Of a DNA stretch of 64,000 nt, positions 1-7,944 are shown in pieces. Numbering within the stretch: position 1 is the stretch's first letter; each line of letters begins with the position of its first letter. The position numbers were made by a program, and so were the translations under genes. The notes under the pieces are model-generated. The model did not search any database. It was not told the DNA's origin and was given only the letters and a program-made list of their open reading frames with translations. Source of the DNA: Arthrobacter sp. ATA002 (GTDB taxonomy: Bacteria > Actinomycetota > Actinomycetes > Actinomycetales > Micrococcaceae); NCBI RefSeq assembly GCF_026898095.1, contig NZ_CP114015.1:2976001-3040000 (forward strand), in the 5' to 3' direction.

Positions 1-203
1 CGGCGGGGCAGGGCCGCAGCGCTCACCGGCAGCCCCAAACCGGACCCATCCGCGCGACATTCCTCACAGCAGGATCCGGAATAACCCCCGGAACGGGCCA
101 TTCACCGCCACGTTCCGGGGTTTCGCCTGCTCGGCGCGAAACACCCAGTTTTCTTGACGTAACATTTCGCAACCGACGGTCGAATCTGGTAAGAGTCCGG
201 CAC

Positions 204-215
204 TACTATCTTCAA
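204..215 (+). promoter_or_regulatory. Leaderless promoter of the symporter gene
   Basis: A TACTAT -10 box at 204-209 ends six bases before the GTG at 216, so transcription would begin at or next to the start codon. There is no Shine-Dalgarno sequence in front of the GTG, which fits a leaderless mRNA, common in actinobacteria. Bases 1-203 hold nothing else that I can support; a TTGACG at 154-159 has no -10 partner at normal spacing. Confidence 0.5.
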
Positions 216-1655
216 GTGACCACACAGACTCCCTCCCCTAAGACTTCCTCCGGCCGCAGGTTGCCGCGGTGGATGACTGCATTCGGGCCGCAGATCATCA
301 TCGCTCTCATTGTTGGCCTGCTGCTGGGCCTGCTGGCCAAGAACATGGGCACCGTCGGCGACGGTGAGCCCAACTGGCTGACGACCACGCTGAACACCAT
401 CGGCACGAGCTACGTCTCGCTGCTGAAGGCCGCCGTCGTCCCCCTGATCTTCACCGCCGTCGTGAGCTCGATTGCCAACCTGCGCGAGGTGTCCAACGCC
501 GCCCGCCTGGCCTGGCAGACACTGCTCTGGTTCGCCATCACGGCGCTCATTGCCGTGGTGATCGGCATCCTGCTGGGTGTGATCATGCAGCCCGGCGCCA
601 ATGCCGACGCCGAGCCGCCCGCCGAGTACGAAGGCGGCACCGGAAGCTGGATGGGCTTCCTGACCGGTCTGATCCCGGCGAACTTCATGGGCCTGACAGC
701 CTCTTCCACCGCCGTCGACCCGGAAACCGTCACCACGGCACTGAACTTCAACGTGCTGCAGGTACTGGTCATCGCGATCGCCGTCGGCATTGCCGCCCTG
801 AAGGTGGGCAAGCCCGCTGCTCCGTTCCTGGCCCTGAACGCCTCTGCCCTGGCCGTCATCCAGAAGGTCCTCTGGTGGATCATCCGCCTGGCCCCGCTGG
901 GTACCGTGGGTCTGATCGGCCGCGCCGTGGCCACCTACGGCTGGGACACCATCGGCTCGCTGGGCATGTTCGCGATCGCCATCTACGTTGGCCTGGCCAT
1001 TGTCCTGTTCGTGGTTTATCCGGTACTCATCAAGGCCCACGGTCTGTCCATCCGCCAGTGGTTCTCCGGCGCCTGGCCGGCCATCCAGCTGGCCTTCGTT
1101 TCGCGCTCTTCCGTGGGCACCCTGCCGCTGACCCAGCGGGTGACCGAGCGGAACCTGGGCGTATCCCGGGCCTACGCGTCCTTCGCCGTGCCGCTGGGTG
1201 CCACCACCAAGATGGACGGCTGCGCCTCGATCTACCCGGCCATCTCCGCCATCTTCGTGGCGCAGTTCTTCGGCATTGACCTGGGCTTCACCGATTACCT
1301 GCTGATCGCCCTGGTGTCCGTACTGGGTTCGGCCGCGACCGCCGGAACCACCGGCGCCGTCGTCATGCTGACCCTGACGCTCTCCACTCTGGGCCTGCCG
1401 CTGGCCGGCGTGGGCCTGTTGCTGGCCATCGACCCGATCCTGGACATGGGCCGCACCGCCGTGAACGTGGCGGGTCAGACCGTGGTCCCCGCGATCGTCG
1501 CCAAGCGCAACGGCCTGCTGGATGCGAACATGTACAACGCCAAGCGCACCGGTGATCCGTTCGCGGACGACTCCTCCGAGATCGCCGACGAAGTGACCGA
1601 GGCCGTCGAGGACACAGTGCCCGCCACTGTTCCCGCCGCTCCCCGGACGCGCTGA
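216..1655 (+). CDS. Dicarboxylate/amino acid:cation symporter (DAACS family)
   Basis: The 479-residue product is a multi-pass membrane carrier that should import C4-dicarboxylates or acidic amino acids with Na+ or H+. The family's core is visible: a serine-rich SRSSVGTLPLT segment about residue 290, then TTKMDGCASIYPAISAIF, and a last helix with DPILDMGRTAVNVAG that corresponds to the substrate/cation-binding helix of GltPh-type transporters. Length is normal. The last ~35 residues form an acidic, alanine/valine-rich cytoplasmic tail. The start is GTG with a -10 box directly upstream and no SD. Substrate cannot be fixed from sequence. Downstream lie tandem repeats, not an obvious terminator. 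Confidence 0.9.
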   Translation: MTTQTPSPKTSSGRRLPRWMTAFGPQIIIALIVGLLLGLLAKNMGTVGDGEPNWLTTTLNTIGTSYVSLLKAAVVPLIFTAVVSSIANLREVSNAARLAWQTLLWFAITALIAVVIGILLGVIMQPGANADAEPPAEYEGGTGSWMGFLTGLIPANFMGLTASSTAVDPETVTTALNFNVLQVLVIAIAVGIAALKVGKPAAPFLALNASALAVIQKVLWWIIRLAPLGTVGLIGRAVATYGWDTIGSLGMFAIAIYVGLAIVLFVVYPVLIKAHGLSIRQWFSGAWPAIQLAFVSRSSVGTLPLTQRVTERNLGVSRAYASFAVPLGATTKMDGCASIYPAISAIFVAQFFGIDLGFTDYLLIALVSVLGSAATAGTTGAVVMLTLTLSTLGLPLAGVGLLLAIDPILDMGRTAVNVAGQTVVPAIVAKRNGLLDANMYNAKRTGDPFADDSSEIADEVTEAVEDTVPATVPAAPRTR

Positions 1656-1686
1656 TTCACGCGGAGCGCTGAGCGAGGCGGAGCAC

Positions 1687-1740
1687 TGAGTGACTCGTTG
1701 CTGCTGAGTGACTCGTTGCTGCTGAGTGACTCGTTGCTGC
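1687..1740. repeat. Three perfect tandem copies of an 18-bp unit
   Basis: The unit TGAGTGACTCGTTGCTGC occurs three times head to tail (1687-1704, 1705-1722, 1723-1740) just downstream of the symporter stop. Copies are identical, implying recent expansion by slippage. No function is evident. Confidence 0.9.
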
Positions 1741-1836
1741 TGCCGCGAGGGCCGTCCCGGATATCCGGGGCGGCCTTCCGCGTTCGGCGGGCTATTTCCG
1801 GCGGGCTGCTCCGGCGGGGCCGGCCCGGCGACGCGT

Positions 1837-1875
1837 CCCGGCGGGACTTCCCGGCGGGACTTCCCGGCGGGACTT
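1837..1875. repeat. Three perfect tandem copies of a 13-bp unit
   Basis: CCCGGCGGGACTT is repeated three times (1837-1849, 1850-1862, 1863-1875), followed by a degenerate fourth start. It lies upstream of maf and directly before a palindrome. Confidence 0.85.
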
Positions 1876-1881
1876 CCGGCG

Positions 1882-1910
1882 GGCCGGTGCATGGGCCCCA
1901 TGCACCGGCC
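1882..1910. promoter_or_regulatory. 29-bp near-perfect palindrome upstream of maf
   Basis: Two 14-bp arms (GGCCGGTGCATGGG and its complement) are separated by one C. The site lies about 18 bp upstream of the maf -10 box, so it could be an operator or a cruciform/REP-like element. With almost no loop it is unsuited to an intrinsic terminator. Confidence 0.6.
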
Positions 1911-1927
1911 CCATACACGGGCCCGGC

Positions 1928-1939
1928 TAGGCTTGAGGG
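1928..1939 (+). promoter_or_regulatory. Leaderless promoter of maf
   Basis: TAGGCT at 1928-1933 is followed by six bases and then the GTG start at 1940, with no SD. The same geometry is seen before the symporter, PNP and phospho-sugar mutase genes. Confidence 0.6.
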
Positions 1940-2572
1940 GTGACTGACCTGAATCTCATCCTCGCTTCCGCTTCCCCCGCCCGCACCAAGCTGCTGACCA
2001 ACGCCGGAATCACGCACAGTGTCCTCGTGTCCGACGTCGACGAAGACGCCGTCACCGCCCGCTACGGCACCTCGGACCCGCATGACACCGCCCTGCTGCT
2101 CGCCCGGGCCAAGGCCGAAGCCGTGGCCGGGCTGCCCGAGGCCGAGGGATCCCTGGTGATCGGCTGCGACTCGGTTTTCGAGTTCGACGGCGAAGCCCAC
2201 GGCAAGCCCTGGGAGCCCGAAGTTGCCCGCGAACGCATCCGCCGGATGAGCGGAAACGTGGGAGTGCTGCATACCGGGCATTGGCTGGTCGACTGCCGCG
2301 ACACCGAAGATGACGGTTCGGGTGCGACGCTCGGCGGCGTCAGCTCCGCGTCCGTGCATTTCGCGAAGCTCACCGACGAAGAAATCGATGCCTACGTTGC
2401 CACCGGTGAGCCGCTGCAGGTGGCCGGTTCGTTTACGATCGATTCCCTGGGCGGGGCCTTCATTGAGAAAGTCGACGGCGATCCGCATGCCGTGGTCGGG
2501 CTTTCCGTGTCGATGCTCCGCGAGCTGCTCGCAAGCGCCGGCGTGAAGATCACGGACCTCTGGGACCGGTAA
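1940..2572 (+). CDS. maf: Maf-family nucleotide pyrophosphatase
   Basis: The 210-residue protein begins with the Maf signature LILASASPARTKLL and continues with the acidic DVDED segment. It also has the conserved GCDSVFEFDG block and the GSFTIDSLGGAFIEKVDGD motif. Maf enzymes hydrolyse non-canonical or modified nucleoside triphosphates to the monophosphate plus pyrophosphate and are linked to house-cleaning and cell-division arrest. Size is typical. The start is GTG, apparently leaderless. In many Arthrobacter genomes maf lies near acyl-CoA carboxylase genes, and here the alpha chain lies about 1.3 kb downstream. Confidence 0.92.
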   Translation: MTDLNLILASASPARTKLLTNAGITHSVLVSDVDEDAVTARYGTSDPHDTALLLARAKAEAVAGLPEAEGSLVIGCDSVFEFDGEAHGKPWEPEVARERIRRMSGNVGVLHTGHWLVDCRDTEDDGSGATLGGVSSASVHFAKLTDEEIDAYVATGEPLQVAGSFTIDSLGGAFIEKVDGDPHAVVGLSVSMLRELLASAGVKITDLWDR

Positions 2573-2583
2573 GACATCCTCCC

Positions 2584-2682
2584 CGGCATCCGTTGTACAG
2601 ATAACGGGCCCATCCCGGCTCCGGCGGCATCCGTTGTACAGATAACGGGCCCATCCCGGCTCCGGAACCCCGTTATCTGTAC
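2584..2682. repeat. REP-like element: two direct 41-bp copies plus inverted arm
   Basis: A 41-bp unit starting CGGCATCCGTTGTACAGATA is present at 2584 and again at 2625. It is followed at 2669-2682 by CCCGTTATCTGTAC, the inverted complement of GTACAGATAACGGG inside the unit. The second copy and this arm can fold into a 14-bp hairpin. The same core, GTTGTACAG..AACGGG with a matching ..TTATCTGTAC arm, recurs three times at 7483-7844. This is therefore a dispersed intergenic family and not simply the maf terminator, although it may also stop transcription here. Confidence 0.85.
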
Positions 2683-2734
2683 TAGCGATGACTCCGGGAA
2701 AAGGAATGACCCGTTTAGGACGGGCGCCAACCTG

Positions 2735-3661
2735 CTATGGCCAGGCCACGGCGCACCTTTGCGCTAACAGCGCGGTGCCCCGAGCCAGATCCGTTTTGCT
2801 GATTTTCACCTGCACCCAGCCGAGCTCAGCCGTCTTCAAATCCCGATAGTGGTCCCGGGCCTGCTGCTCTGCGGTGAGATGGTGCGCGCCGTCGTACTCC
2901 AGACAGGTCCGATATTCGTTACAGCCCAGGTCCACCCAGACCTGCGCTTTTCCGCCCTTGTCACGAATGGCGACGTTAGGTACGAATTCCGGCATGCCCG
3001 GATCTTTCGACAGCATGAGCCGCAGCAGGGTTTCGCGTGGCGAGTCCACCCCCACACGAAGACAGTCCAGCGCCGACAGGCATTTACGCAGATGGGCAAC
3101 ACCTTTCCTGCCCTCTATAAAGGCCCGGAGGTCTTCCAAGGGGACGAGTGCGTGCCGCGGCGGACCGAAACCCCGATGGTGCTCGCTTACTATCTGATCG
3201 CCCGTGACAATGAGCTCTTCCACAGACAGCAGTCCGGCAAGGTCGAGCCAAGTACGCGCTATCCCGGTCACGGCCAGGCCCGCAATCGTGCCCGTGTCTT
3301 CAGCGCTCAGGTCCAAACGGTGGCCTTCAACATTTCTCCTCCGAGGTGCACTCTTCCCAGGCCCGCGGCTCAGGTGCAGCACGGGTTCTTCCTCCAGCCG
3401 CCGCGGCAGCACCAGGCCGTGGAGCCTTGCCGCGGTGGAATGGCTGATGACTGCATCCGGCAGCAGGTCCAGGTACGGCCGGCAGCTCATTGCAAGGTTC
3501 ACCGCCGCGCCCCGCGGAATTCGGATGGAACGGCTCGGAGTGCGGAGATCGGAGGCACGAAGCCGATCAACCCCTACCCCCAGCGCTTTAGCTTCGACGA
3601 CGGTGAATGGTTGCTCCCCCAGTCGGGGAGGAAGCGCGTTCGGATGTCTCATGCATTCCAT
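2735..3661 (-). CDS. AbiEi/DUF559-like protein of unknown function
   Basis: The product is about 308 residues. The C-terminal third (VWVDLGCNEYRTCLEYDGAH, split by a catalytic-like D/E...Y spacing) resembles the Vsr/DUF559 endonuclease-like fold. The N-terminal part (FTVVEAKALGVGVDRLRASD) resembles the helix-turn-helix region of AbiEi-like antitoxins. Such single genes are frequent and highly variable in Arthrobacter and usually lack a recognisable partner; I see no AbiEii-type toxin next to it. The reading frame stays open to 3811, but I chose the ATG at 3661 because a GAAG sits just upstream and the longer extension overlaps the divergent promoter region. Function is uncertain. Confidence 0.6.
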   Translation of the reverse strand: MECMRHPNALPPRLGEQPFTVVEAKALGVGVDRLRASDLRTPSRSIRIPRGAAVNLAMSCRPYLDLLPDAVISHSTAARLHGLVLPRRLEEEPVLHLSRGPGKSAPRRRNVEGHRLDLSAEDTGTIAGLAVTGIARTWLDLAGLLSVEELIVTGDQIVSEHHRGFGPPRHALVPLEDLRAFIEGRKGVAHLRKCLSALDCLRVGVDSPRETLLRLMLSKDPGMPEFVPNVAIRDKGGKAQVWVDLGCNEYRTCLEYDGAHHLTAEQQARDHYRDLKTAELGWVQVKISKTDLARGTALLAQRCAVAWP

Positions 3662-3841
3662 AAACCATCTTCGGCCGGGTTGACGACCGCCAATGGGTTC
3701 CGCGGTGCATAACCGGATCAACGCATCCAGCTGTGCAGGGATACCCGGACTAACCGAACCCGATTGTAGGGTCCCCACAACGAAACGCATCGTCCCACGC
3801 ACAAACAGCACGCATTATGGCCGGAAACCACAAAACCGCGC

Positions 3842-3867
3842 TAGGCTCCGAACAGATCAAAAGGAGC
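3842..3867 (+). promoter_or_regulatory. Promoter and SD of the acyl-CoA carboxylase alpha gene
   Basis: TAGGCT at 3842-3847 fits an extended actinobacterial -10 box, and AAAAGGAG at 3859-3866 is a good Shine-Dalgarno. The SD lies 12 bases before the ATG at 3879 and only three before an in-frame GTG at 3870, so the exact start is not settled. Confidence 0.5.
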
Positions 3868-3878
3868 CAGTGCATTCA

Positions 3879-5742
3879 ATGAGCCAGTTCAACCCCGCGC
3901 CCGCCGGCGACCCGCAGAACCCGCAACTGACACAGCAGACGGAGCAAACGCAGCAGGTCCGGCGCATCACCAAAGTCCTGATCGCCAACCGCGGTGAAAT
4001 CGCGGTCCGCGTCATCCGGGCCGCCCGGGACGAGGGCCTGGCGTCGGTCGCCGTCTACGCCGATCCGGACCGCGACGCCCTGCACGTCCGCCTCGCCGAT
4101 GAGGCATACTCCTGCGCGGCAGCACAGCGGCGGAGTCCTACCTGGACATGGGCAAGATACTCGACGCCGCCCGCAAGTCCGGCGCGGACGCCATCCACCC
4201 GGGGTACGGGTTCCTGTCGGAGAACGCCGAGTTTGCCCAGCGCGTCATCGACGCCGGCCTGACCTGGATCGGACCTTCCCCGCACGCCATTTCCTCTCTC
4301 GGCGACAAGGTGCAGGCCCGCCATATTGCGGCCAAGGTCGGCGCACCGCTGGTTCCAGGTACTGCCGATCCGGTAAAGAACGCCGCCGAAGTCCTGGACT
4401 TCGCCGACGCGCACGGCCTGCCGCTGGCCATCAAGGCTGCCTTCGGCGGCGGCGGCCGCGGCATCAAGGTGGCCCGCACCCGCGAGGAAATTCCGGAAAT
4501 GTACGACTCAGCGGTCCGCGAGGCCACCGCCGCCTTCGGCCGCGGCGAGTGCTTCATCGAACGTTTTCTGGATGCCCCGCGGCACGTCGAAACCCAGTGC
4601 CTCGCCGACGCGCACGGCAACGTCGTCGTCGTCTCCACCCGTGACTGCTCGCTGCAGCGCCGCAACCAGAAGCTCGTCGAGGAAGCACCGGCACCGTTCC
4701 TCACCGAGGAACAGAACGAGCGCCTCTACGCCGCGTCCAAGGCCATCCTGCGCGAAGCCGGGTACCAGGGCGCGGGAACCTGCGAGTTCCTCGTCGGCAC
4801 CGACGGCACCATTTCCTTCCTCGAGGTCAACACCCGCCTGCAGGTTGAGCACCCCGTGTCCGAGGAAGTCACCGGCCTGGACCTGGTCCGCGAGCAGTTC
4901 CGGCTGGCCCGCGGCGAGGAGCTCGGCTACGGCGACCCCGAGGTCCGCGGCCACTCGTTCGAGTTCCGCATCAACGGCGAGGACCCGGGCCGCAGCTTCA
5001 TGCCCGCCCCGGGAACCGTGGAGACCTTCAAGCTGCCCTCGGGTCCGGGCGTGCGCGTGGATTCGGGCATCGAAGCCGGCGAAACGGTGGGCGGAAACTT
5101 CGATTCGATGCTGGCCAAGCTAATCGTCACCGGCGCCACACGCGAGCAGGCCCTGCAGCGCGCCCGCCGGGCCCTGGCCGAAATGGAAATCACCGGCATG
5201 CCCACGGTGCTGCCGTTCCACGCCGCCGTCGTCGCTCACCCAGATTTCGCCCCGGCGGACGGGCCGTTCGCCGTGCACACCCGCTGGATTGAAACCGCGT
5301 TCAATAACACCATTCCGGCCTGGTCAGGGACCTGGCCTCACAGCACGACGACGGCGGCCGCCAGCGCGTCACCGTCGAGGTGGGCGGCAAACGGCTCGAC
5401 GTCGTGCTCCCGGCCGGCCTGGGTGGCTCCGGCAACGGCAGCAACGGGGCGGCCGGGCGGGGCGCAGCCAACGGAAAGGCCCGCAAGACCTCCCGCACCC
5501 GCGGCGGAACCAACCCGGCAGCCACCGGCGAGGCCCTGACCTCCCCGATGCAGGGCACCATCGTCAAGGTGGCCGTGCAGGAGGGGGCGCAGGTCGCCGA
5601 AGGTGACCTCGTCGTCGTGCTCGAAGCCATGAAGATGGAGCAGCCGCTCACAGCGCACAAGTCCGGCACCGTGTCAGGCCTCAGCGCCCTGCCCGGCGCG
5701 ACGGTTTCCGCCGGTGCCGTGATCGCCTCGATCCTGGACTAG
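3879..5742 (+). CDS. Acetyl-/propionyl-CoA carboxylase alpha chain (biotin carboxylase + BCCP), two frameshifts
   Basis: The corrected product (about 621 residues) carries a biotin carboxylase domain: [15 protein letters not shown] at the N-terminus, the ATP-grasp glycine loop [11 protein letters not shown], and the catalytic-region motif [15 protein letters not shown]. It ends in a biotinyl carrier domain whose EAMKMEQ holds the biotinylated lysine. It would carboxylate biotin and pass CO2 to a separate beta chain not present here. Two single bases are missing: a C in the CC run near 4111 (TACTCCTG, expected TACTCCCTG) and a G near 5327-5329. Adding both makes one frame of family-typical length, so sequencing error is likelier than decay. 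An alanine/glycine-rich linker precedes the BCCP domain. Confidence 0.88.
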
Positions 5743-5830
5743 CGGCGCCAGCCCCGCGAGGCGGAGCAGCGCGGGCCCCGGCCAGGCGGAGCAGCCCCGG
5801 CGTGCCGCGGCCCCTTTCCGGCACAGCAAA

Positions 5831-5862
5831 AACGGCTCGGCCCCTTCCGGGGCCGAGCCGTT
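5831..5862. terminator. Bidirectional intrinsic terminator
   Basis: A perfect 14-bp stem (AACGGCTCGGCCCC and its complement) with a TTCC loop lies between the convergent carboxylase and MFS genes. On the minus strand it is followed by a run of T (TTTTTGC), making a canonical terminator for the MFS gene. Confidence 0.88.
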
Positions 5863-5882
5863 GTCGTTGGAACGCCGGACCG

Positions 5883-7286
5883 CTAGCTGGAGTGGTTCGT
5901 GTAGTCCACGTCTTTGGTGTCCTTGGTGACGAACAGGGCGATCAGCGTCAGTACCGCCATCGAGGACAGGTACACGCCCACCAGCCACGGGCTGCCGTCC
6001 GCTGCCTGCCACAGGGCCACCGCGATGAACGGGGCCACGGCGGCACCGAGGATCGAGGAGACGTTGTAGGCGATGGCGGAGCCGGTGTAGCGGACGTTCG
6101 TGGGGAACAGTTCCGGCAGCATGGCGCCCATCGGCCCGAAGGTCAGGCCCATCAGCGTGAAGCCGATGATCAGCAGGGCCATCACGCCTACGGTTCCGCC
6201 GTCGAACAGCGGCGCAAAGGTGAAGCCAAAGAGGAAGATTGCTGCAGTCACGGCCAGCAGTGTCTTGCGCCGGCCGAACTTCTCGGCAAGCGGCCCGGAG
6301 ACCAGGGTGAAGATACCGAAGAATACGACGCCGATGATCAGCATGACCAGGAAATCGTTGCGGGCATAGCCCAGTCCGGCGGCGAAGCTTTCCGGATCGA
6401 AGGTCTTTCCGGCTGACTCGGCGGCGGCGCGCGCGGCGTCCTCGGTCTTGGCGGCGGTCCCGTAGGACAGCGTGAAGGTGGTCATCAGGTAGAACAGCAC
6501 GTAGGTGGCCAACATGATGAACGTGCCGGCAATCATCTGGCGCCAGCTGTACTTGAACGCGCGGCTCAGCGGCAGCTTGCTGACTTCACCGGAGTCAACG
6601 ACCTTCTGGAAGGCCGGTGTCTCCACCAGCTTCAGCCGCACATACAGGCCGATGATCACCATGACGGCACTGGCCAGGAATGGAATCCGCCAGCCCCAGG
6701 AATCGAACGCCTCGGCATCGAGCTGGATGCTGAGGATCAGGAACAGCCCGTTGGCCAGGATGAATCCGATAGGGGCGCCCAGCTGCGGGAACGTTCCCCA
6801 GACGGCGCGCTTGTCCGCCGGCGCGTTTTCCGTGGCCAGCAGCGCGGCGCCGGACCACTCCCCGCCGAGCGCCAGCCCCTGGGCAAACCGCAGCACCACC
6901 AGCATTGCCGGCGCCAGGATGGTCCAGCCGTCGACGGCGGTGGGCAGGCAGCCGATCAGGAAGGTGGCGATGCCCATGGTCAGCAGCGACGCGACCAGGG
7001 TTCCCTTGCGGCCGACCTTGTCCCCGAAGTGCCCGAAGACGATCGAGCCGAGCGGGCGGGCGATGAACGCCACGCCGAAGACGGCGAAGGAACTCAGCAG
7101 CGCAGTGACGCCTTCGGCGTTCGGGAAGAACAGCCGGGGGAACACGAGGACTGCGGCGGTGGCGTAGACGTAAAAGTCATAGAACTCGATGGACGTGCCG
7201 ACGAGGCTGGCAACGATCACCCGGCCCTTGGAATTGGCCTTGGCCGGTGCCGATGCCGGCACCGCGGAGGGATTCGTAGTAGACAT
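5883..7286 (-). CDS. MFS transporter, metabolite:H+ symporter (MHS) type
   Basis: The product is a 467-residue carrier with about twelve membrane segments. The N-terminus, VGTSIEFYDFYVYATAAVL, is diagnostic of the MHS family (proline/betaine, shikimate, alpha-ketoglutarate, citrate carriers). The MFS loop motif HFGDKVGRKGTL follows near residue 95, and GPLAEKFGRRKTL repeats it in the second half. Substrate cannot be assigned. The start is the ATG at 7286; the frame extends to 7376 but the extra residues are unlike the family. Upstream lies a cluster of inverted repeats suggesting repressor control, and downstream a strong terminator, so it is probably monocistronic. Confidence 0.88.
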   Translation of the reverse strand: MSTTNPSAVPASAPAKANSKGRVIVASLVGTSIEFYDFYVYATAAVLVFPRLFFPNAEGVTALLSSFAVFGVAFIARPLGSIVFGHFGDKVGRKGTLVASLLTMGIATFLIGCLPTAVDGWTILAPAMLVVLRFAQGLALGGEWSGAALLATENAPADKRAVWGTFPQLGAPIGFILANGLFLILSIQLDAEAFDSWGWRIPFLASAVMVIIGLYVRLKLVETPAFQKVVDSGEVSKLPLSRAFKYSWRQMIAGTFIMLATYVLFYLMTTFTLSYGTAAKTEDAARAAAESAGKTFDPESFAAGLGYARNDFLVMLIIGVVFFGIFTLVSGPLAEKFGRRKTLLAVTAAIFLFGFTFAPLFDGGTVGVMALLIIGFTLMGLTFGPMGAMLPELFPTNVRYTGSAIAYNVSSILGAAVAPFIAVALWQAADGSPWLVGVYLSSMAVLTLIALFVTKDTKDVDYTNHSS

Positions 7287-7350
7287 TGGAGGTCTTTCGG
7301 AAGGTGGGAGTGAAGATACCGACCATGGTAGGTGTGCCGTTTCACCATCC

Positions 7351-7384
7351 GGACATCCTGTCCAGCATTTGGACACATGTGTCA
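7351..7384. promoter_or_regulatory. Compound operator-like palindromes upstream of the MFS gene
   Basis: Half-sites GGACA/TGTCC alternate here. GGAC-N5-GTCC lies at 7351-7363, TGTCCA-N5-TGGACA at 7359-7375, and the perfect 12-bp palindrome GACACATGTGTC at 7372-7383. They sit 65-100 bp before the MFS start, where a transcription factor would be expected. Repeated half-sites suggest cooperative binding. No regulator gene is adjacent. Confidence 0.45.
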
Positions 7385-7482
7385 GATTGCTGCTGCTCGG
7401 CAGGGGTCGATGGCGGGCCGGGACGGATCAACGACGGCGGCGGTCGCCGTCCGCGCAGCAGTTTCGCACCATTCCTGCACCC

Positions 7483-7618
7483 GTTGTACAGCTAACGGGC
7501 TCAACCGCGCGGGATAGGCCCATTATCTGTACAACAGAGTTCCTGCGGACCGTAACAGCGCACCCGTTGTACAGCTAACGGGCTCAACCGCGCGGAATAG
7601 GCCCATTACCTGTACAGC
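7483..7618. repeat. REP-like hairpin element, copies A (7483-7535) and B (7566-7618)
   Basis: Each 53-bp copy runs GTTGTACAGCTAACGGG, a middle of about 20 bp (CTCAACCGCGCGG.ATAGG), then CCCATTA.CTGTACA, so the ends are complementary and can form a long imperfect hairpin. Copies A and B differ at a few positions, partly preserving pairing. Together with copy C and the two copies after maf they form a dispersed intergenic family. Bases 7287-7482 hold no gene. Confidence 0.85.
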
Positions 7619-7658
7619 GGATTTCCTGCGGACCCGGATCGCGTACCCGCCACACAAA

Positions 7659-7700
7659 GCCCGCACCCGCGGCGGAAGTTACTCCACCGCGGATGCGGGC
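7659..7700. terminator. Duplicated terminator hairpin (distal copy)
   Basis: A 14-bp arm GCCCGCACCCGCGG pairs with CCGCGGATGCGGGC (one mismatch) around a 14-base loop. On the minus strand it is followed by TTTGTG. It is a near-identical copy of the hairpin at 7887-7928, carried along in a segmental duplication of this intergenic region. Confidence 0.6.
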
Positions 7701-7791
7701 CGGAACCGGACAGGTGCGGCTGGGACCGAACCGGCGGGGCCGGGGCCGGACCGGACCGGACCGGCGGCAGTTTCGCACCATTCCTGCACCC

Positions 7792-7844
7792 GTTGTACAG
7801 CTGACGGGCTCAACCGCGCGGAATAGGCCCATTATCTGTACAAC
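7792..7844. repeat. REP-like hairpin element, copy C
   Basis: This third local copy matches copy A including flanks (GCAGTTTCGCACCATTCCTG before, CAGAGTTCC.GCGG after), so about 110 bp at 7455-7564 and 7765-7873 are a segmental duplication. The arms GTTGTACAG and CTGTACAAC are perfectly complementary. Confidence 0.85.
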
Positions 7845-7886
7845 AGAGTTCCAGCGGGCCCTAACAGCGCACCGTCACACACAAAA

Positions 7887-7928
7887 GCCCGCACCCGCGG
7901 CGGAAGTTACTCCACCGCGGATGCGGGC
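7887..7928 (-). terminator. Intrinsic terminator of the LpdA-type gene
   Basis: Hairpin with 14-bp arms (one mismatch) 17 bases downstream of the minus-strand stop at 7945. On that strand the stem is followed by CTTTTGTGTG, a usable U-tract. The same hairpin is duplicated at 7659-7700. Confidence 0.78.
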
Positions 7929-7944
7929 CGGGACAGGCAGAAAC

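Noticed and set aside
154..194. TTGACG as a -35 box for the symporter gene
   Set aside because: No acceptable -10 box at 16-18 bases; the TACTAT box is 44 bases further and fits a leaderless start instead.
102..1901. 599-codon frame on the minus strand opposite the symporter gene
   Set aside because: Gln/Gly/His/Arg-rich composition typical of antisense shadows in high-GC DNA; overlaps a clear family gene and crosses the tandem repeats.
3879..5742. Acyl-CoA carboxylase alpha chain as a decayed pseudogene
   Set aside because: Both breaks are single missing bases beside short C/G runs in otherwise perfectly conserved sequence, and the same signature occurs in many unrelated genes of the window.
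7287..7944. CRISPR array in the repeat-rich spacer
   Set aside because: Only three copies, with duplicated rather than unique intervening sequence, and no cas genes.
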